Of a stretch of 64,000 bases of DNA, positions 36,401 to 44,651 are shown piece by piece (the first letter of the stretch is position 1; every line of letters begins with the position of its first letter). The stretch is from Myxococcus dinghuensis. GTDB lineage: Bacteria > Myxococcota > Myxococcia > Myxococcales > Myxococcaceae. The position numbers and the translations under genes were made by a program. The notes below the pieces were generated by a model, which saw nothing but the letters and a program-made list of their open reading frames with translations, made no database searches and was not told where the DNA came from. The stretch covers positions 186,001 to 250,000 of the forward strand of contig NZ_JAKCFB010000008.1 in the NCBI RefSeq assembly GCF_024198235.1. Direction: 5' to 3'.

Positions 36401-36676
36401 CTGGATGCGTGCCGGCTGCGCCTGCGTCCCATCCTGATGACGTCCATCGCCTTCATCATGGGCGTGGTGCCGCTCGCGGTGGCGACGGGCGCGGGCGCGG
36501 AGATGCGCCGGGCCATGGGCGTCGCGGTGTTCGCGGGCATGCTCGGCGTGACGCTGTTCGGCCTGGTGCTGACGCCGGTCTTCTACGTCGTCATCCGCAA
36601 GCTCGCCCTGCGCGGCGTGGAGTCCCAGCCCGCGCCCGTGATTCCCGCGGGGGCGACGGGGGCCGAGGGGCACTGA
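33488..36676 (+). CDS. RND multidrug efflux transporter (HAE1 family)
   Basis: 1062 residues, full length. N-terminus FFVDRPIFAAVLSVLLLIGGG is typical of AcrB-type pumps. The proton-relay aspartates are D409 and D410 (GIVVDDAIVVVENVERH) and the partner lysine is K948 (GLAAKNAILIVEF). Twelve membrane segments with two large periplasmic loops are evident. It exports amphiphilic compounds with the adaptor encoded just upstream, whose stop overlaps this start. No local regulator gene is next to the operon. The transcript ends at a clear hairpin. Confidence 0.93.
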   Translation: MKFAHFFVDRPIFAAVLSVLLLIGGGLSLVQLPLSEYPAVSPPTVVVRAAYPGANPSVIAETVAAPLEQEINGVEGMLYMSSQATSDGRVSVTITFAMGVDPDTAQVQVQNRVARAVPRLPAEVQRLGVLTEKSSPDLLMVVHLVSPDGKLDPLYLSNYAVLQVRDVLQRVPGVGNVAVLGAGEYSMRVWLDPQLLAARNLTASDVVNAIREQNVQVAAGVIGQQPDERSAFQLTVTTQGRLTDEEQFRDIVVKVGEAGQVTRLRDVARVELGANSYAVRARLDGKPAVAIGINQASGSNALDVSAGIRARMDELRLAFPEGMEYRIAYDPTLFVRASIRNVVSTLLEAVVLVVLVVLLFLQTWRASIIPLAAVPVSLVGTAAVMHMLGFSLNTLSLFGLVLSIGIVVDDAIVVVENVERHIEQGASPKEAARRAMTEVTGPIIAITSVLSAVFVPTAFLGGLTGQFYRQFALTIAISTILSAFNSLTLSPALAGVLLRGHHGPKDGLTRLMEKGLGGWLFRPFNRFFDKASAGYVSVVKRVVRVSAVVLAVYVGLLFLTWAGFAKVPAGFVPMQDKYYLVGLAQLPPAASLERTDAVVKRMSELMLAEEGVANVVAFSGITINGFVNAPNSAVVFAILDDFEKRKSADLSANAIAGRLQGKLWAIQEGFAAIFPPPPVPGLGSLAGFKLQVEDRAGLGSEALYEATQALVQRASGDPRLMGLMSGFEINVPQLEAHVDRVKAKQQGVPLGSVFETLQVQLGSLYVNDFNRFGRTYQVNVQADAQHRMEPEDIGRLQVRNAQGGMVPLAALVDVKPSFGPDQVLRYNGYPSADINGAAAPGVSTGQAVAAMEQLAGDVLPAGMSFEWTDLTYQEKLAGREGLFVFPLAILLAFLILAAQYDSWTLPLAVLLTVPLALLSALAGVWLVGGDNNIFTQIGLVVLVGLAAKNAILIVEFARAREDEGVGVVQAALDACRLRLRPILMTSIAFIMGVVPLAVATGAGAEMRRAMGVAVFAGMLGVTLFGLVLTPVFYVVIRKLALRGVESQPAPVIPAGATGAEGH

Positions 36677-36699
36677 GGCGTCCGGGCCTCGCGTGGCAT

Positions 36700-36734
36700 G
36701 AAGGGGGCTGTCCCGGTCCGGGGCGGCCCCCTTC
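36700..36734 (+). terminator. Terminator of the first RND operon
   Basis: GAAGGGGGC (36700-36708) pairs perfectly with GCCCCCTTC (36726-36734), followed by TTCGTCT. It starts 23 bases after the pump stop and can also serve the convergent gene's transcript. Confidence 0.75.
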
Positions 36735-36841
36735 TTCGTCTCCCGCCGTGGAGTCCCGCCGCGCGGCTGGCGGGCCTGACGCGCGAGGGGCGCGCCCGAC
36801 GTCGCGAGCGCGCCCCTGGCGAACGACGATGGCCGCCTGGC

Positions 36842-37999
36842 TCAGGGGGCCTGCAGCGGCGTGACGTGCGTGCCGCTGGTGGGCGTCACGTCGAGCCGGC
36901 CGTAGAGGCCATGGCTCTCGTCCTGCGGCCCGGAGGTGAAGAACAGCGTGTCGGCGGGCTGGTTGTCGAGCCCGTTGCCGAAGGCGATCGCCCACAGGCC
37001 GTCGATGGTCACCGCCTTGCCACTGGTGTCCTGGAGCGTGCCGTCCAGCTTGCCCGTCACCGCGTCATAGGCGTGGATGGTGCCGTCGCCGAAGTTGCCC
37101 ACCAGCAGCCGCCCCGCGAAGCGACCGAAGCTCGCCGGAGCCATCGCCATGCCCCAGGGCGCGTTGAGGTCACCCTTGGAGATGAGCCGGCGGATGAAGC
37201 GACCGTTCGCGTCGAAGACGTTGACGTAGCCGAGCCCGGCGCCCTTGACGTCGTCCATCTTCTTGTCGTCCTGCTGCGCGTAGCTCACGTAGAGGTTGCC
37301 GTTGATGTTCTGGATGCCGAAGGGCGCGAAGCCCGCGGGCAGGTTCGGGTCCGTGAAGTCGCCGGAGAGCGTGGCGGGCGCGAAGTTGCTGTCGAAGACG
37401 GCGATCTTCCCGTTGTGGAAGTCGGTGGCGTAGAGGAACGGCGCCGTGCCGTTGGTCGCCAGCGCCAGCCCCTTGTAGACGGCGTTGGAGCTGGAGTTGT
37501 CCACCTGCGTGATGGCATCCGTCGCCGCCGCTTGCGGCGACCACGCCGCGAGCACGCCCTGCTCCGTCACGAAGATGAAGCGGGCGGGGCCGTTGGCGTC
37601 CCCGCTCTTCACGACGAACGCGCTGTCGGAGCCGCTGTAGACGATTCCCGTGGGCGCCGCCGGGTCGGTGACGCCGGCGGGCACGGGAATCGTGACGACG
37701 AGCGGCTGGGCGTTGCCGTCGCCGTCATAGAGCGTCGCCACGCCCTTGCCGTTGTCCGCCACCCAGGCGAAGCCGTTGGAGTTGAAGGCCAGGCCCCAGG
37801 GGTTGACCAGGTTGGAGTCCGTGTGGTCCGCCGTCACGCCTCCGTCGGAGACGAGGTTGCGCTGGGTATAGGAGTTGGGCAGGTCGCTGGGGACTTGCGC
37901 GCCGGCCAGTCCTGGCAGGGCGAAGGCGGTGGCGAGCGACAGACCCAGCACATACTCCCCCCACCGCGGTTGCAGTGAACGACTCGACGATGTCTGCAT
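36842..37999 (-). CDS. TIGR03118-family secreted beta-propeller-like protein
   Basis: 385 residues from ATG 37999, preceded by AGAGAGG; a longer frame exists but lacks an SD. Signal peptide ends GLAGAQ. The mature protein starts YTQRNLVSDGGVTADHTDSNLVNPWGLAF, the characteristic TIGR03118 opening, and continues with repeated blades (PTGIVYSGS, LYATDFHNGKIAVFDSNF, APWGMAMAPASFG, GTIHAYDAVTGKLDG). Function is unknown; an NHL-like propeller in the periplasm or outside the cell is expected. It has its own promoter with an inverted repeat in the spacer. Confidence 0.85.
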   Translation of the reverse strand: MQTSSSRSLQPRWGEYVLGLSLATAFALPGLAGAQVPSDLPNSYTQRNLVSDGGVTADHTDSNLVNPWGLAFNSNGFAWVADNGKGVATLYDGDGNAQPLVVTIPVPAGVTDPAAPTGIVYSGSDSAFVVKSGDANGPARFIFVTEQGVLAAWSPQAAATDAITQVDNSSSNAVYKGLALATNGTAPFLYATDFHNGKIAVFDSNFAPATLSGDFTDPNLPAGFAPFGIQNINGNLYVSYAQQDDKKMDDVKGAGLGYVNVFDANGRFIRRLISKGDLNAPWGMAMAPASFGRFAGRLLVGNFGDGTIHAYDAVTGKLDGTLQDTSGKAVTIDGLWAIAFGNGLDNQPADTLFFTSGPQDESHGLYGRLDVTPTSGTHVTPLQAP

Positions 38000-38019
38000 G
38001 GTCGACCTCTCTTGTGCGA

Positions 38020-38047
38020 ATTTCACTGAGACGCTTCCGTCTGACAA
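38020..38047 (-). promoter_or_regulatory. Promoter with palindromic spacer for the TIGR03118 gene
   Basis: On the minus strand TTGTCA (complement of 38042-38047), 16 bases, TGAAAT (complement of 38020-38025). The spacer contains the perfect inverted repeat AGACG-4 bp-CGTCT (38029-38042), a plausible operator. Confidence 0.5.
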
Positions 38048-38161
38048 AAACGTGCGAGTGCGGGGTGGAAGTCACAATCCGCCCCCACGGACCAGGAAGT
38101 GATGACCTCGCGTCAATGACGGCTTCCGGACGTCGAGAGGGAGCGGGCTAGACTGCCGGCC

Positions 38162-39004
38162 GTGTCCAGCACCTCCGAGCAGGGTCCCCACGATGGTTTC
38201 CGCGCCCGTCTCCACACCGTCATCTTCGAGGCCGACACGCCGGCGGGGAGGGCGTTCGACGTGGCCCTGCTGTGGGCCATCGTGTTCAGCATCCTCGCGG
38301 TGATGCTGGAGAGCGTGGCCTCCGTGCGTGAGCAGTACGGCCTCGCGTTGTCCGTCGCCGAGTGGGCCTTCACGGCCATCTTCGCGACGGAGTACGTCCT
38401 GCGGCTGGTGGCGGTGCGGAGGCCCCTGGACTACGCGCGCAGCTTCTATGGCGTGGTGGATCTGCTGGCGGTGCTCCCGTCGTTCCTGAGCATCCTGTTC
38501 CCCGGCGCCCAGTCGCTGCTGGTGGTCCGCGTGCTGCGGCTGCTGCGGGTCTTCCGCATCCTGAAGCTGGGGCACCTGCTGGGACAGGCGGAGGTGCTGA
38601 TGACGGCGCTGCGCGCCAGCCGGGCGAAGATCACCGTCTTCCTCGTCGCCGTGCTGAGCATCGACGTCGTCATGGGGGCGCTCATGTACATCGTGGAGGG
38701 CCCCGCGCACGGCTTCGACAACATCCCCCGGTCCATGTACTGGGCCATCGTCACGATGACCACGGTGGGGTTCGGCGACATCACGCCGAAGACGGTGCTC
38801 GGGCAGGCCCTCGCCTCGGTGCTCATGCTCATGGGCTACGGCATCCTCGCGGTGCCCACGGGCATCGTCTCCGTCGAACTGGCCAACGCCGCGCGGCAGC
38901 GCCCGGACACGCAGGCCTGCCCGGGCTGTGGGACCCAGGGACACGACCTGGACGCGCGCTTCTGCAAGCACTGCGGGACGGAGCTGGACTGGAAGAAGGT
39001 GTGA
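38162..39004 (+). CDS. Voltage-gated K+ channel-type ion transporter with C-terminal zinc ribbon
   Basis: 280 residues, GTG start. Six membrane segments; S4 is arginine-rich (VVRVLRLLRVFRILKLG, 121-137), the pore helix and filter read TMTTVGFGD (198-206), so K+ selectivity is expected. The C-terminus adds a short zinc ribbon, C253-x2-C256 and C268-x2-C271 (CPGCG, CKHCG), of the double-zinc-ribbon type. Bacterial Kv homologues of this size usually end after S6 or carry RCK domains; the ribbon is a small extra module, perhaps for metal- or redox-dependent gating. Confidence 0.88.
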   Translation: MSSTSEQGPHDGFRARLHTVIFEADTPAGRAFDVALLWAIVFSILAVMLESVASVREQYGLALSVAEWAFTAIFATEYVLRLVAVRRPLDYARSFYGVVDLLAVLPSFLSILFPGAQSLLVVRVLRLLRVFRILKLGHLLGQAEVLMTALRASRAKITVFLVAVLSIDVVMGALMYIVEGPAHGFDNIPRSMYWAIVTMTTVGFGDITPKTVLGQALASVLMLMGYGILAVPTGIVSVELANAARQRPDTQACPGCGTQGHDLDARFCKHCGTELDWKKV

Positions 39005-39146
39005 GCGCGGGCCAGGCGCTCCCGCCGGGCGGCCGGGCGGGGCCTCGGTGTCGACCCCGGGGAGGAGGCTCCCGACCAGGCCCCGGCTTCAACCGGGCGC
39101 CGGGCATGCCCACCTTGAGCCCCACCTGCTTCCTGGAGACCGCACG

Positions 39147-40043
39147 ATGAACCTCTTCATCACGGGCGCCACGGGCTTCATCGGTGGCTCGCTCGCCGAG
39201 TACCTGAAGTCCCGGGGGCACGCCATCCGTGGCCTGGTGCGTGACGACGCCAAGGCCCAGCGTCTGAAGGCGCGCGGCATCGAGCCGGTCCGTGGGGACC
39301 TCGACTCGACCGACGCGCTCCTCGCGGAAGCCCGGCGGGCGGATGGGGTCATCAACGCGGCCAGCAGCGACCACGAGAAGGCCCTCCAGGCGCTCATCGA
39401 CGGGGTGCGTGGCTCCGGCAAGCCACTGCTCCACACCAGCGGCTCGAGCGTGATTGGTGACGACGCGCGGGGCGACTCGCTGTCGCCCAACATCTTCGAC
39501 GAGGACACGCCGTTCATCGTCGAGCCGGACAAGCAGGCCCGGCATGCGTTGGACGACCGGGTGCTCGCGACGCCGGGTGCCCGGGGCATCGTCTTGTGCA
39601 ACACGATGATCTACGGCACGGGGCGTGGCCTGGGCCGCGACAGCGTGCAGATTCCCCCGTTGGTGGCGCAGGCGCGTAAGAGCGGCGTGGTGCGGGTGGT
39701 GGGTCAGGGCCTCAACCGCTGGTCCAACGTCCACATCGACGACGTCGTCACGCTCTACGCGCTGGCGCTGGAGAAGGCCCCGGCGGGCGCGTTCTACTTC
39801 GTGGAGAACGGCGAGGCGTCCTACGCGGAGATCGGCGAGGCCATCGCCCGGCGGCTGAAGCTGGGGCCGGTGCGGCACTGGAGCGTCGAGGAGGCCACTC
39901 GCGAGTGGGGCGAGGGGCATGCGCGCTACTCCTTCGGCTCCAACAGCCGGGTGCGCGCGAAGCGGGCCCGGAGAGAGCTGGGCTGGGCTCCGCGCCACGC
40001 CTCCGTCACGGACTGGATTCGCGACGAGATGCCGGTCGACTGA
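39147..40043 (+). CDS. NAD(P)-dependent epimerase/reductase (extended/atypical SDR)
   Basis: 298 residues from ATG 39147 (GGAG upstream). Rossmann motif TGATGFIG (7-14), catalytic-region Ser in LHTSGSSVIGD, and IYGTGRG at the usual Tyr position, where the YxxxK lysine is replaced (YGTGR). WSNVHIDDVV is the conserved substrate-domain motif. The altered active site places it with atypical SDRs such as NAD-dependent epimerase/dehydratase-like reductases. Substrate unknown; it stands alone. Confidence 0.82.
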   Translation: MNLFITGATGFIGGSLAEYLKSRGHAIRGLVRDDAKAQRLKARGIEPVRGDLDSTDALLAEARRADGVINAASSDHEKALQALIDGVRGSGKPLLHTSGSSVIGDDARGDSLSPNIFDEDTPFIVEPDKQARHALDDRVLATPGARGIVLCNTMIYGTGRGLGRDSVQIPPLVAQARKSGVVRVVGQGLNRWSNVHIDDVVTLYALALEKAPAGAFYFVENGEASYAEIGEAIARRLKLGPVRHWSVEEATREWGEGHARYSFGSNSRVRAKRARRELGWAPRHASVTDWIRDEMPVD

Positions 40044-40049
40044 GGCGCG

Positions 40050-40448
40050 TCAGCGGCGGCAGGTCGGATGCGCCGCCGCGTGGAGGCGGTCGTATTCCTC
40101 GCGGGTGAGCTGATCCGCGAAGAGGGTCATCGCGATCTCCCCCCAGGTGCCACACCAGTCGAAGGGCATCAGGAGGGGGTCGAAGACCACGCCCGGTGGG
40201 GGCGGTGGGGGTGTCACCATCAAGTACTCATCTCCCAGGTGATGGGGCGGCAGGTTCCGCGCGAGGACGCGCCGCTGGAGCTCCTCGAAGGAGAGCTCCC
40301 CACCCTTGTAGCGGATGGCGTCCCCCAGGGCATCGGAGTAGTCCGCGCTCCCTTCGGGAATCATGGGATGGCGGGTGGACGGTTCGTCCCCGGTCTCCCA
40401 GGGCGGGCGCGGTGGCATGGGGGGCGGGCGGGGCGGTGGCGTCGTCAT
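40050..40448 (-). CDS. Small cytosolic protein with Pro-rich N-terminus, function unknown
   Basis: 132 residues from ATG 40448 (GGAG eight bases upstream); longer frames run into the leader of the divergent ankyrin gene. The first 17 residues are mainly proline and arginine, a second proline run lies at 80-85 (VTPPPPPPG), and the C-terminus is helical (ALFADQLTREEYDRLHAAAH-like). No signal peptide. No family recognised. Its stop is six bases from the convergent epimerase stop. Confidence 0.5.
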   Translation of the reverse strand: MTTPPPRPPPMPPRPPWETGDEPSTRHPMIPEGSADYSDALGDAIRYKGGELSFEELQRRVLARNLPPHHLGDEYLMVTPPPPPPGVVFDPLLMPFDWCGTWGEIAMTLFADQLTREEYDRLHAAAHPTCRR

Positions 40449-40653
40449 GGGGCGGCTCCAGGAGTGGCGTCCTCCACTCTCGCTCCCGGAGGTGGATTCC
40501 ACCAGCCCCCGTGGAGTTTCGCGTCCGTGGTGCTTCCTTGTCGTATCCCGGTTGCAGAATGCCTGCCGCCGGGAAGTGGGTTGCGGGTAGTGTGCGAGCC
40601 GCAGCCCGACCCGTTGTCCGGAGGGGACCTCGGTGGTCCCAGGTGCTTCCTTC

Positions 40654-41895
40654 ATGGCGAAGAAGAAGAAGCCGTCGCAGGTGGACCTGTCGCTGATCGA
40701 CGCCGTCGACAGGCGTGACGTGAAGACGGTGCGAAAGGCGCTCGCCGAGGGCGCGGACCCGAACGTGAGCACGACGGTCAACGAGCCGGAGTTGTTCTAC
40801 CCCGTGCTGCTGGACGCCGCCGACAAGGGCGACCTGGCCATGGTGAAGCTGCTCCTGGACGCGGGAGCCGACATCAACCTCCGCAGCAACTACGACTTCT
40901 CCGCGCTGACGGTGGCCGTCGACGGAGGGCACCTTCCCGTCGTGAAGCTGCTGCTGGACCGGGGCGGAGAGGCGACGCCGCTCTTCGGGATGGACGACCC
41001 CCGGTGGTCCTTCACGCTGCTGACCTCCGCGCTGAACCTCGCGGACTCCGCGCCGCCTCCCTCGCTGAAGCTCGTGCGGGTGCTGCTCGAAGCGGGCGTC
41101 GACCCGAACCAGCCGGATGGCTATGGCCAGACGCCGCTGATGCTCGCGGCCCACAGCGGCAAGATGCCCCTGGTCAAGGTGCTGCTCGACGCGGGAGCCG
41201 ACCCGATGCGTGATGGCGGCGTGGGGCTGTTCGCCGTGGACATGTCCGACGCGCAGGGACACGCGGCCATCTCCAAGCTGCTGCGGAAGAAGGGCAGCCC
41301 CACGCCAGAGGTCGCGGCCACCGCGCGCGTGAAGGCCCTGGGCTCCATCGTGGGTGGGAAGCTCCAGAAGCGGGTGAAGCCTCGCGCCGCCGCGTGGTTG
41401 AAGGCCCGCGCCGCGAAGCCGGATGCCATCGACGCGTTGGAGAAGCGGCTCGCCGTGGCGTTGCCCATCGACTTGCGTGCCTGGCTGGCGCTGTATGGCG
41501 GCGGCAAGGGGGAGGGGCCCCTCTTCGTCGGTCATGATGGCCTCTGGCTGGAGGACATCGTGACGCACTGGGAGGGGCAACAGCCGCTGGTGGAGGCCAG
41601 GCCCATCCGTCGGCCGGTGGAGTTGAAGAAGACGCAGAAGCAGGTGCGGTGGACGTGGTGGAGCCCCAGGTGGGTGCCCTTCGCCAGAAGCTTGCGGGGG
41701 GACTTCCTCGTCGTCGACCTGGACCCGGGCGCGGGAGGGCAGGTCGGCCAGGTGCTGCGGTGGAGTCCGAAGACAGGGCCCTCGCTCCCGGTCGCGGCGT
41801 CCTTCAAGGCCCTGCTGGCGTCCTTCGCCCAGGACCTGGACTTCGACTCGTGGCGCTATTCCGGTGGGGTGCTGACGAACACGGACAGGGGTTGA
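40654..41895 (+). CDS. Ankyrin-repeat protein with C-terminal SMI1/KNR4 (SUKH) domain
   Basis: 413 residues from ATG 40654. Residues ~15-215 contain about five ankyrin repeats (LIDAVDRRDVKTVRKALAEGADPN, LLDAADKGDLAMVKLLLDAGADIN, TPLMLAAHSGKMPLVKVLLDAGADP). After a basic linker, residues ~258-400 have the SUKH pattern: IDALEKRLAVALPIDLRAWL, YGGGKGEGPLF, WVPFARSLRGDFLVVDLDP. SUKH and ankyrin proteins are both known immunity modules against polymorphic toxins, and their fusion suggests a poly-immunity or scaffold role. No toxin gene is adjacent. No signal peptide. Confidence 0.8.
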   Translation: MAKKKKPSQVDLSLIDAVDRRDVKTVRKALAEGADPNVSTTVNEPELFYPVLLDAADKGDLAMVKLLLDAGADINLRSNYDFSALTVAVDGGHLPVVKLLLDRGGEATPLFGMDDPRWSFTLLTSALNLADSAPPPSLKLVRVLLEAGVDPNQPDGYGQTPLMLAAHSGKMPLVKVLLDAGADPMRDGGVGLFAVDMSDAQGHAAISKLLRKKGSPTPEVAATARVKALGSIVGGKLQKRVKPRAAAWLKARAAKPDAIDALEKRLAVALPIDLRAWLALYGGGKGEGPLFVGHDGLWLEDIVTHWEGQQPLVEARPIRRPVELKKTQKQVRWTWWSPRWVPFARSLRGDFLVVDLDPGAGGQVGQVLRWSPKTGPSLPVAASFKALLASFAQDLDFDSWRYSGGVLTNTDRG

Positions 41896-41978
41896 GGTCC
41901 TCCCACGAAAGGGCTGCGCGTGGCTCCGGGAGTGCTTAATTGCCCGGAGTCCCGAACCCGTTTCCGAGGAGTGCGCCG

Positions 41979-43280
41979 ATGCGAGCGTTGTTGAAGACCC
42001 TGGCCTGTACCACCCTCCTGACCGTCGCCGGGACGGCCTCCGGCCAGGGGGCCGGCACCTCCAAGCGCCAGGGCGGGAACCTCGCTCCCGGGAAGGCCGA
42101 GGGCAGCCAGCAATCCGTACCGCGGGAGGGGCCCAACCCCACGGGGGCCCCCGTGGAGACCGCGCCGCCCAACGTCCCCGAGTTCAAGCCGGCCTTCCCC
42201 GGACAGACGCGGGCGCCGGGCGTGAAGACGACGACGGCCTTCCAGGTCACCGAGGTGGCCTCCGGCTTCAACCATCCCTGGGCCATCGCCTTCCTTCCGG
42301 ACCGACGCATGCTGGTGACGGAGAAGCCCACGGGGAAGCTCTACATCGTCACGCAGAAGGGCGAGAAGTCCGCGCCCGTGGCGGGAATCCCCAAGGTCGA
42401 CGGACGCAACCAGGGCGGCCTGCTCGACGTGGAGGTGGGCCCGGACTCCGCGAAGAGCGGGCTCATCTACTGGACGTATTACGAGCCGCGCGAGGGCGGC
42501 AACGGGCTCGCGGTGGCGCGCGCGAAGCTGGTGGAGGGCGACAAGCCCCGGGTGGAGGGCCTGACGGTCATCTTCCGGATGCAGCCCACGTTGGACTCCA
42601 CCCTTCACGCGGGTGGGCGCCTCGTGTTCGCGCCGGATGGGACGCTGTTCGTCACGCTCGGCGAGCGCTCCGTGATGGCCGGTCGTGTCCAGGCGCGCGA
42701 CCTCAAGAGCCACTTCGGGAAGATCGTCCGCATCCATCCGGACGGCACCGTGCCCACGGACAACCCGTTCGTGAAGACGCCGGGCGCGCGACCGGAGATC
42801 TGGTCGCTGGGGCACCGCAACGTGCTGTCCGCCGCGCTCGACAAGCAGAACCGCCTCTGGGAGGTGGAGATGGGGCCTCGCGGGGGCGACGAGCTGAACC
42901 TCGTGGGCAAGGGCAAGGACTACGGCTGGCCCACCATCGGCTACGGCGAGGAGTACTCCGGCGCTCCCATCCACAAGTCCACCCAGGGGCCGGGCATGGA
43001 GCAGCCGGTGTACTACTGGGACCCGGTCATCTCTCCATCGGGCATGACCATCTACTCGGGAGACCTCTTCCCGGAGTGGCGGGACAACTTCTTCATCGGG
43101 GGCCTGTCGAGCCAGGCGTTGGTGCGCCTGGTGGTGAAGGATGACCGCGTGGTGGGCGAGGAGCGGCTGCTCACCGAACGCAACGCGCGCATCCGCGAGG
43201 TCGTCCAGGGGCCGGAAGGCGCGCTCTACCTCTTGACGGACGAAGACGACGGGCAGGTGCTCAAGCTCACCCCGCGTTGA
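41979..43280 (+). CDS. PQQ-dependent aldose sugar dehydrogenase-like protein (YliI/Asd family)
   Basis: 433 residues, AGGAG before the ATG, signal peptide ending TASGQ. After a ~70-residue Pro/Gly linker comes the soluble glucose dehydrogenase beta-propeller: SGFNHPWAIAFLPDRRMLVTEK, GGRLVFAPDGTLFVTLGER, EIWSLGHRNVLSAALD, EMGPRGGDELNLVGKGKDYGWP, PVYYWDPVISPSGMTIYSG. These are the PQQ and calcium ligating loops of the family. It oxidises aldoses in the periplasm with PQQ as cofactor. PQQ synthesis genes are not in the window. Confidence 0.9.
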   Translation: MRALLKTLACTTLLTVAGTASGQGAGTSKRQGGNLAPGKAEGSQQSVPREGPNPTGAPVETAPPNVPEFKPAFPGQTRAPGVKTTTAFQVTEVASGFNHPWAIAFLPDRRMLVTEKPTGKLYIVTQKGEKSAPVAGIPKVDGRNQGGLLDVEVGPDSAKSGLIYWTYYEPREGGNGLAVARAKLVEGDKPRVEGLTVIFRMQPTLDSTLHAGGRLVFAPDGTLFVTLGERSVMAGRVQARDLKSHFGKIVRIHPDGTVPTDNPFVKTPGARPEIWSLGHRNVLSAALDKQNRLWEVEMGPRGGDELNLVGKGKDYGWPTIGYGEEYSGAPIHKSTQGPGMEQPVYYWDPVISPSGMTIYSGDLFPEWRDNFFIGGLSSQALVRLVVKDDRVVGEERLLTERNARIREVVQGPEGALYLLTDEDDGQVLKLTPR

Positions 43281-43319
43281 AGTGTCCTCGCCACGCGCGG
43301 CGTCCGGTAGGCTCACGCC

Positions 43320-44651
43320 GTGACGTCGCGCCTGCCTCTCTCGTTGCCAGTGTTGTCTCCCGAGGACTCCGACCGGGCGGTGTCCTTGCTGGGTCGTATC
43401 CATGACCCTCGGAACGGAGGGGCGCCCGGCAAGCCCTACATCCCCCGGACGATGGCGGCCTCGGACGTCGAGTGGCTGCGGACCGTGGGGCTCGACCCCT
43501 GGGCCTTCGTCACGCTGTCGCACGACGCGGTGGTGGAGTCCGTCGTGTCCTCGGGACGCGGCTGGAGCGTCGAGGAGGGCAGCCGGGCCTTCGTGAGCAG
43601 CCTGGATGGAGAAGACGGGCCCCATGGCTGCTTCCTGGAGGCCGTGCTGCTCGCGCACGCCATGCCGGCACATGCGCTGGATGCGCCGGATCCGGAGAGT
43701 GCCTCGGCGTGGTGTCGCGTCTGCGGGCTCGCACCGCAGCTGCTCCTCGAGCCGAGCGAGATGTTCCTCTCCTGGAAGCGGAATGGCTCGGGGATTCCGG
43801 GCGCGATGGATTGGATGCTGGTGGCCCTCGCGCAGCGGAAGGAGTGGGGCGCGCGGGAGCCGACGGCGCGGGCGCGCGCGCTCCTCTCGCGGGCCCTCGC
43901 CACCCTCGATGGGCTCCCGCCCGAGGCCAGCCCGGGTGTGGCCTTCGAGGCGGTGCGCGAGGTGGGGTTCTCCAAGGGGGCGGCGCGTTCCCTCGTGGAG
44001 ACGCTGGCCTTCGTGGGGGTGCTCGAGGCCCCGCCTCATGTGGGCATGGCGACGCGGTTCGTGAGCTTCGCCGAGCGCGAGCGGCGTCCCTCGGTGCGGG
44101 TGGAGGTCGACGCGCCGCTGGGGTTCTGGCGGGGCCGTGACGGTGTGCAGTGGAAGAACGCGGAGGCCCTGTTCGGTCTCCAGAAGGGCACGCCGCCGCC
44201 GCCGTTGGAGCCCGCGCGGCCCGCGAAGAAGGTGGCTCGGAAGAAGGCGGAGCCCGTGCCGGGCAAGAAGGGGCGGGCGAAGACGTTGCCGCGCCGCCCT
44301 CCCGCGGCCGGCGACGTCTGGAGCCTGCGTGTCCGTGAGGATGCCTGGGTGCTCGTCTACGTGTGGTCCCTCGCCCAGACGCCTCGCGGGCCGTATGCGG
44401 TGTGCGAGTTCGTGGGCGAGGTGTCCGCCGAATGTCCGACCCAGGTTCCAGCGCCGCTGGAGATTCGCCCCCGGTACGATGGTCGATGGCAACAGCGGAC
44501 GTCGGCGTTGGAGAAGACGACGGGCAGCGCGCTCATCGCCGAGAAGGTGGCTCCGCCGCTCACGAAGGCGCCTCCGCCCGACCGTGTCCCGTTCGGGTCC
44601 GGCAAGGACCTGTCGTGGCTGGCGCGCGCCTGCTTCGACTCGCTGGAGTGA
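43320..44651 (+). CDS. Cytosolic protein of unknown function
   Basis: 443 residues, GTG 43320, 37 bases after the sugar dehydrogenase stop. N-terminal half is helical (GIPGAMDWMLVALAQRKEW, ARALLSRALATLDG, KGAARSLVETLAFVGVL) with one CxxC (WCRVCG). A basic Ala/Lys-rich linker (about 298-327, AKKVARKKAEPVPGKK) precedes a C-terminal beta-rich domain (AGDVWSLRVREDAWVLVYV). The linker resembles nucleic-acid-binding tails. No family recognised. Possibly co-transcribed with the gene upstream. Confidence 0.55.
   Translation: MTSRLPLSLPVLSPEDSDRAVSLLGRIHDPRNGGAPGKPYIPRTMAASDVEWLRTVGLDPWAFVTLSHDAVVESVVSSGRGWSVEEGSRAFVSSLDGEDGPHGCFLEAVLLAHAMPAHALDAPDPESASAWCRVCGLAPQLLLEPSEMFLSWKRNGSGIPGAMDWMLVALAQRKEWGAREPTARARALLSRALATLDGLPPEASPGVAFEAVREVGFSKGAARSLVETLAFVGVLEAPPHVGMATRFVSFAERERRPSVRVEVDAPLGFWRGRDGVQWKNAEALFGLQKGTPPPPLEPARPAKKVARKKAEPVPGKKGRAKTLPRRPPAAGDVWSLRVREDAWVLVYVWSLAQTPRGPYAVCEFVGEVSAECPTQVPAPLEIRPRYDGRWQQRTSALEKTTGSALIAEKVAPPLTKAPPPDRVPFGSGKDLSWLARACFDSLE

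Noticed and set aside
33284-36673. 1129-codon open frame on the minus strand opposite the RND pump
   Set aside because: It is a shadow of the pump gene: His/Arg/Val-rich low-complexity protein, no start signal, and the plus strand encodes a complete, motif-bearing transporter.
40449-40781. N-terminal extension of the small Pro-rich protein to 243 residues
   Set aside because: The extension overlaps the start and first codons of the ankyrin-SUKH gene on the other strand; ATG 40448 has its own SD.
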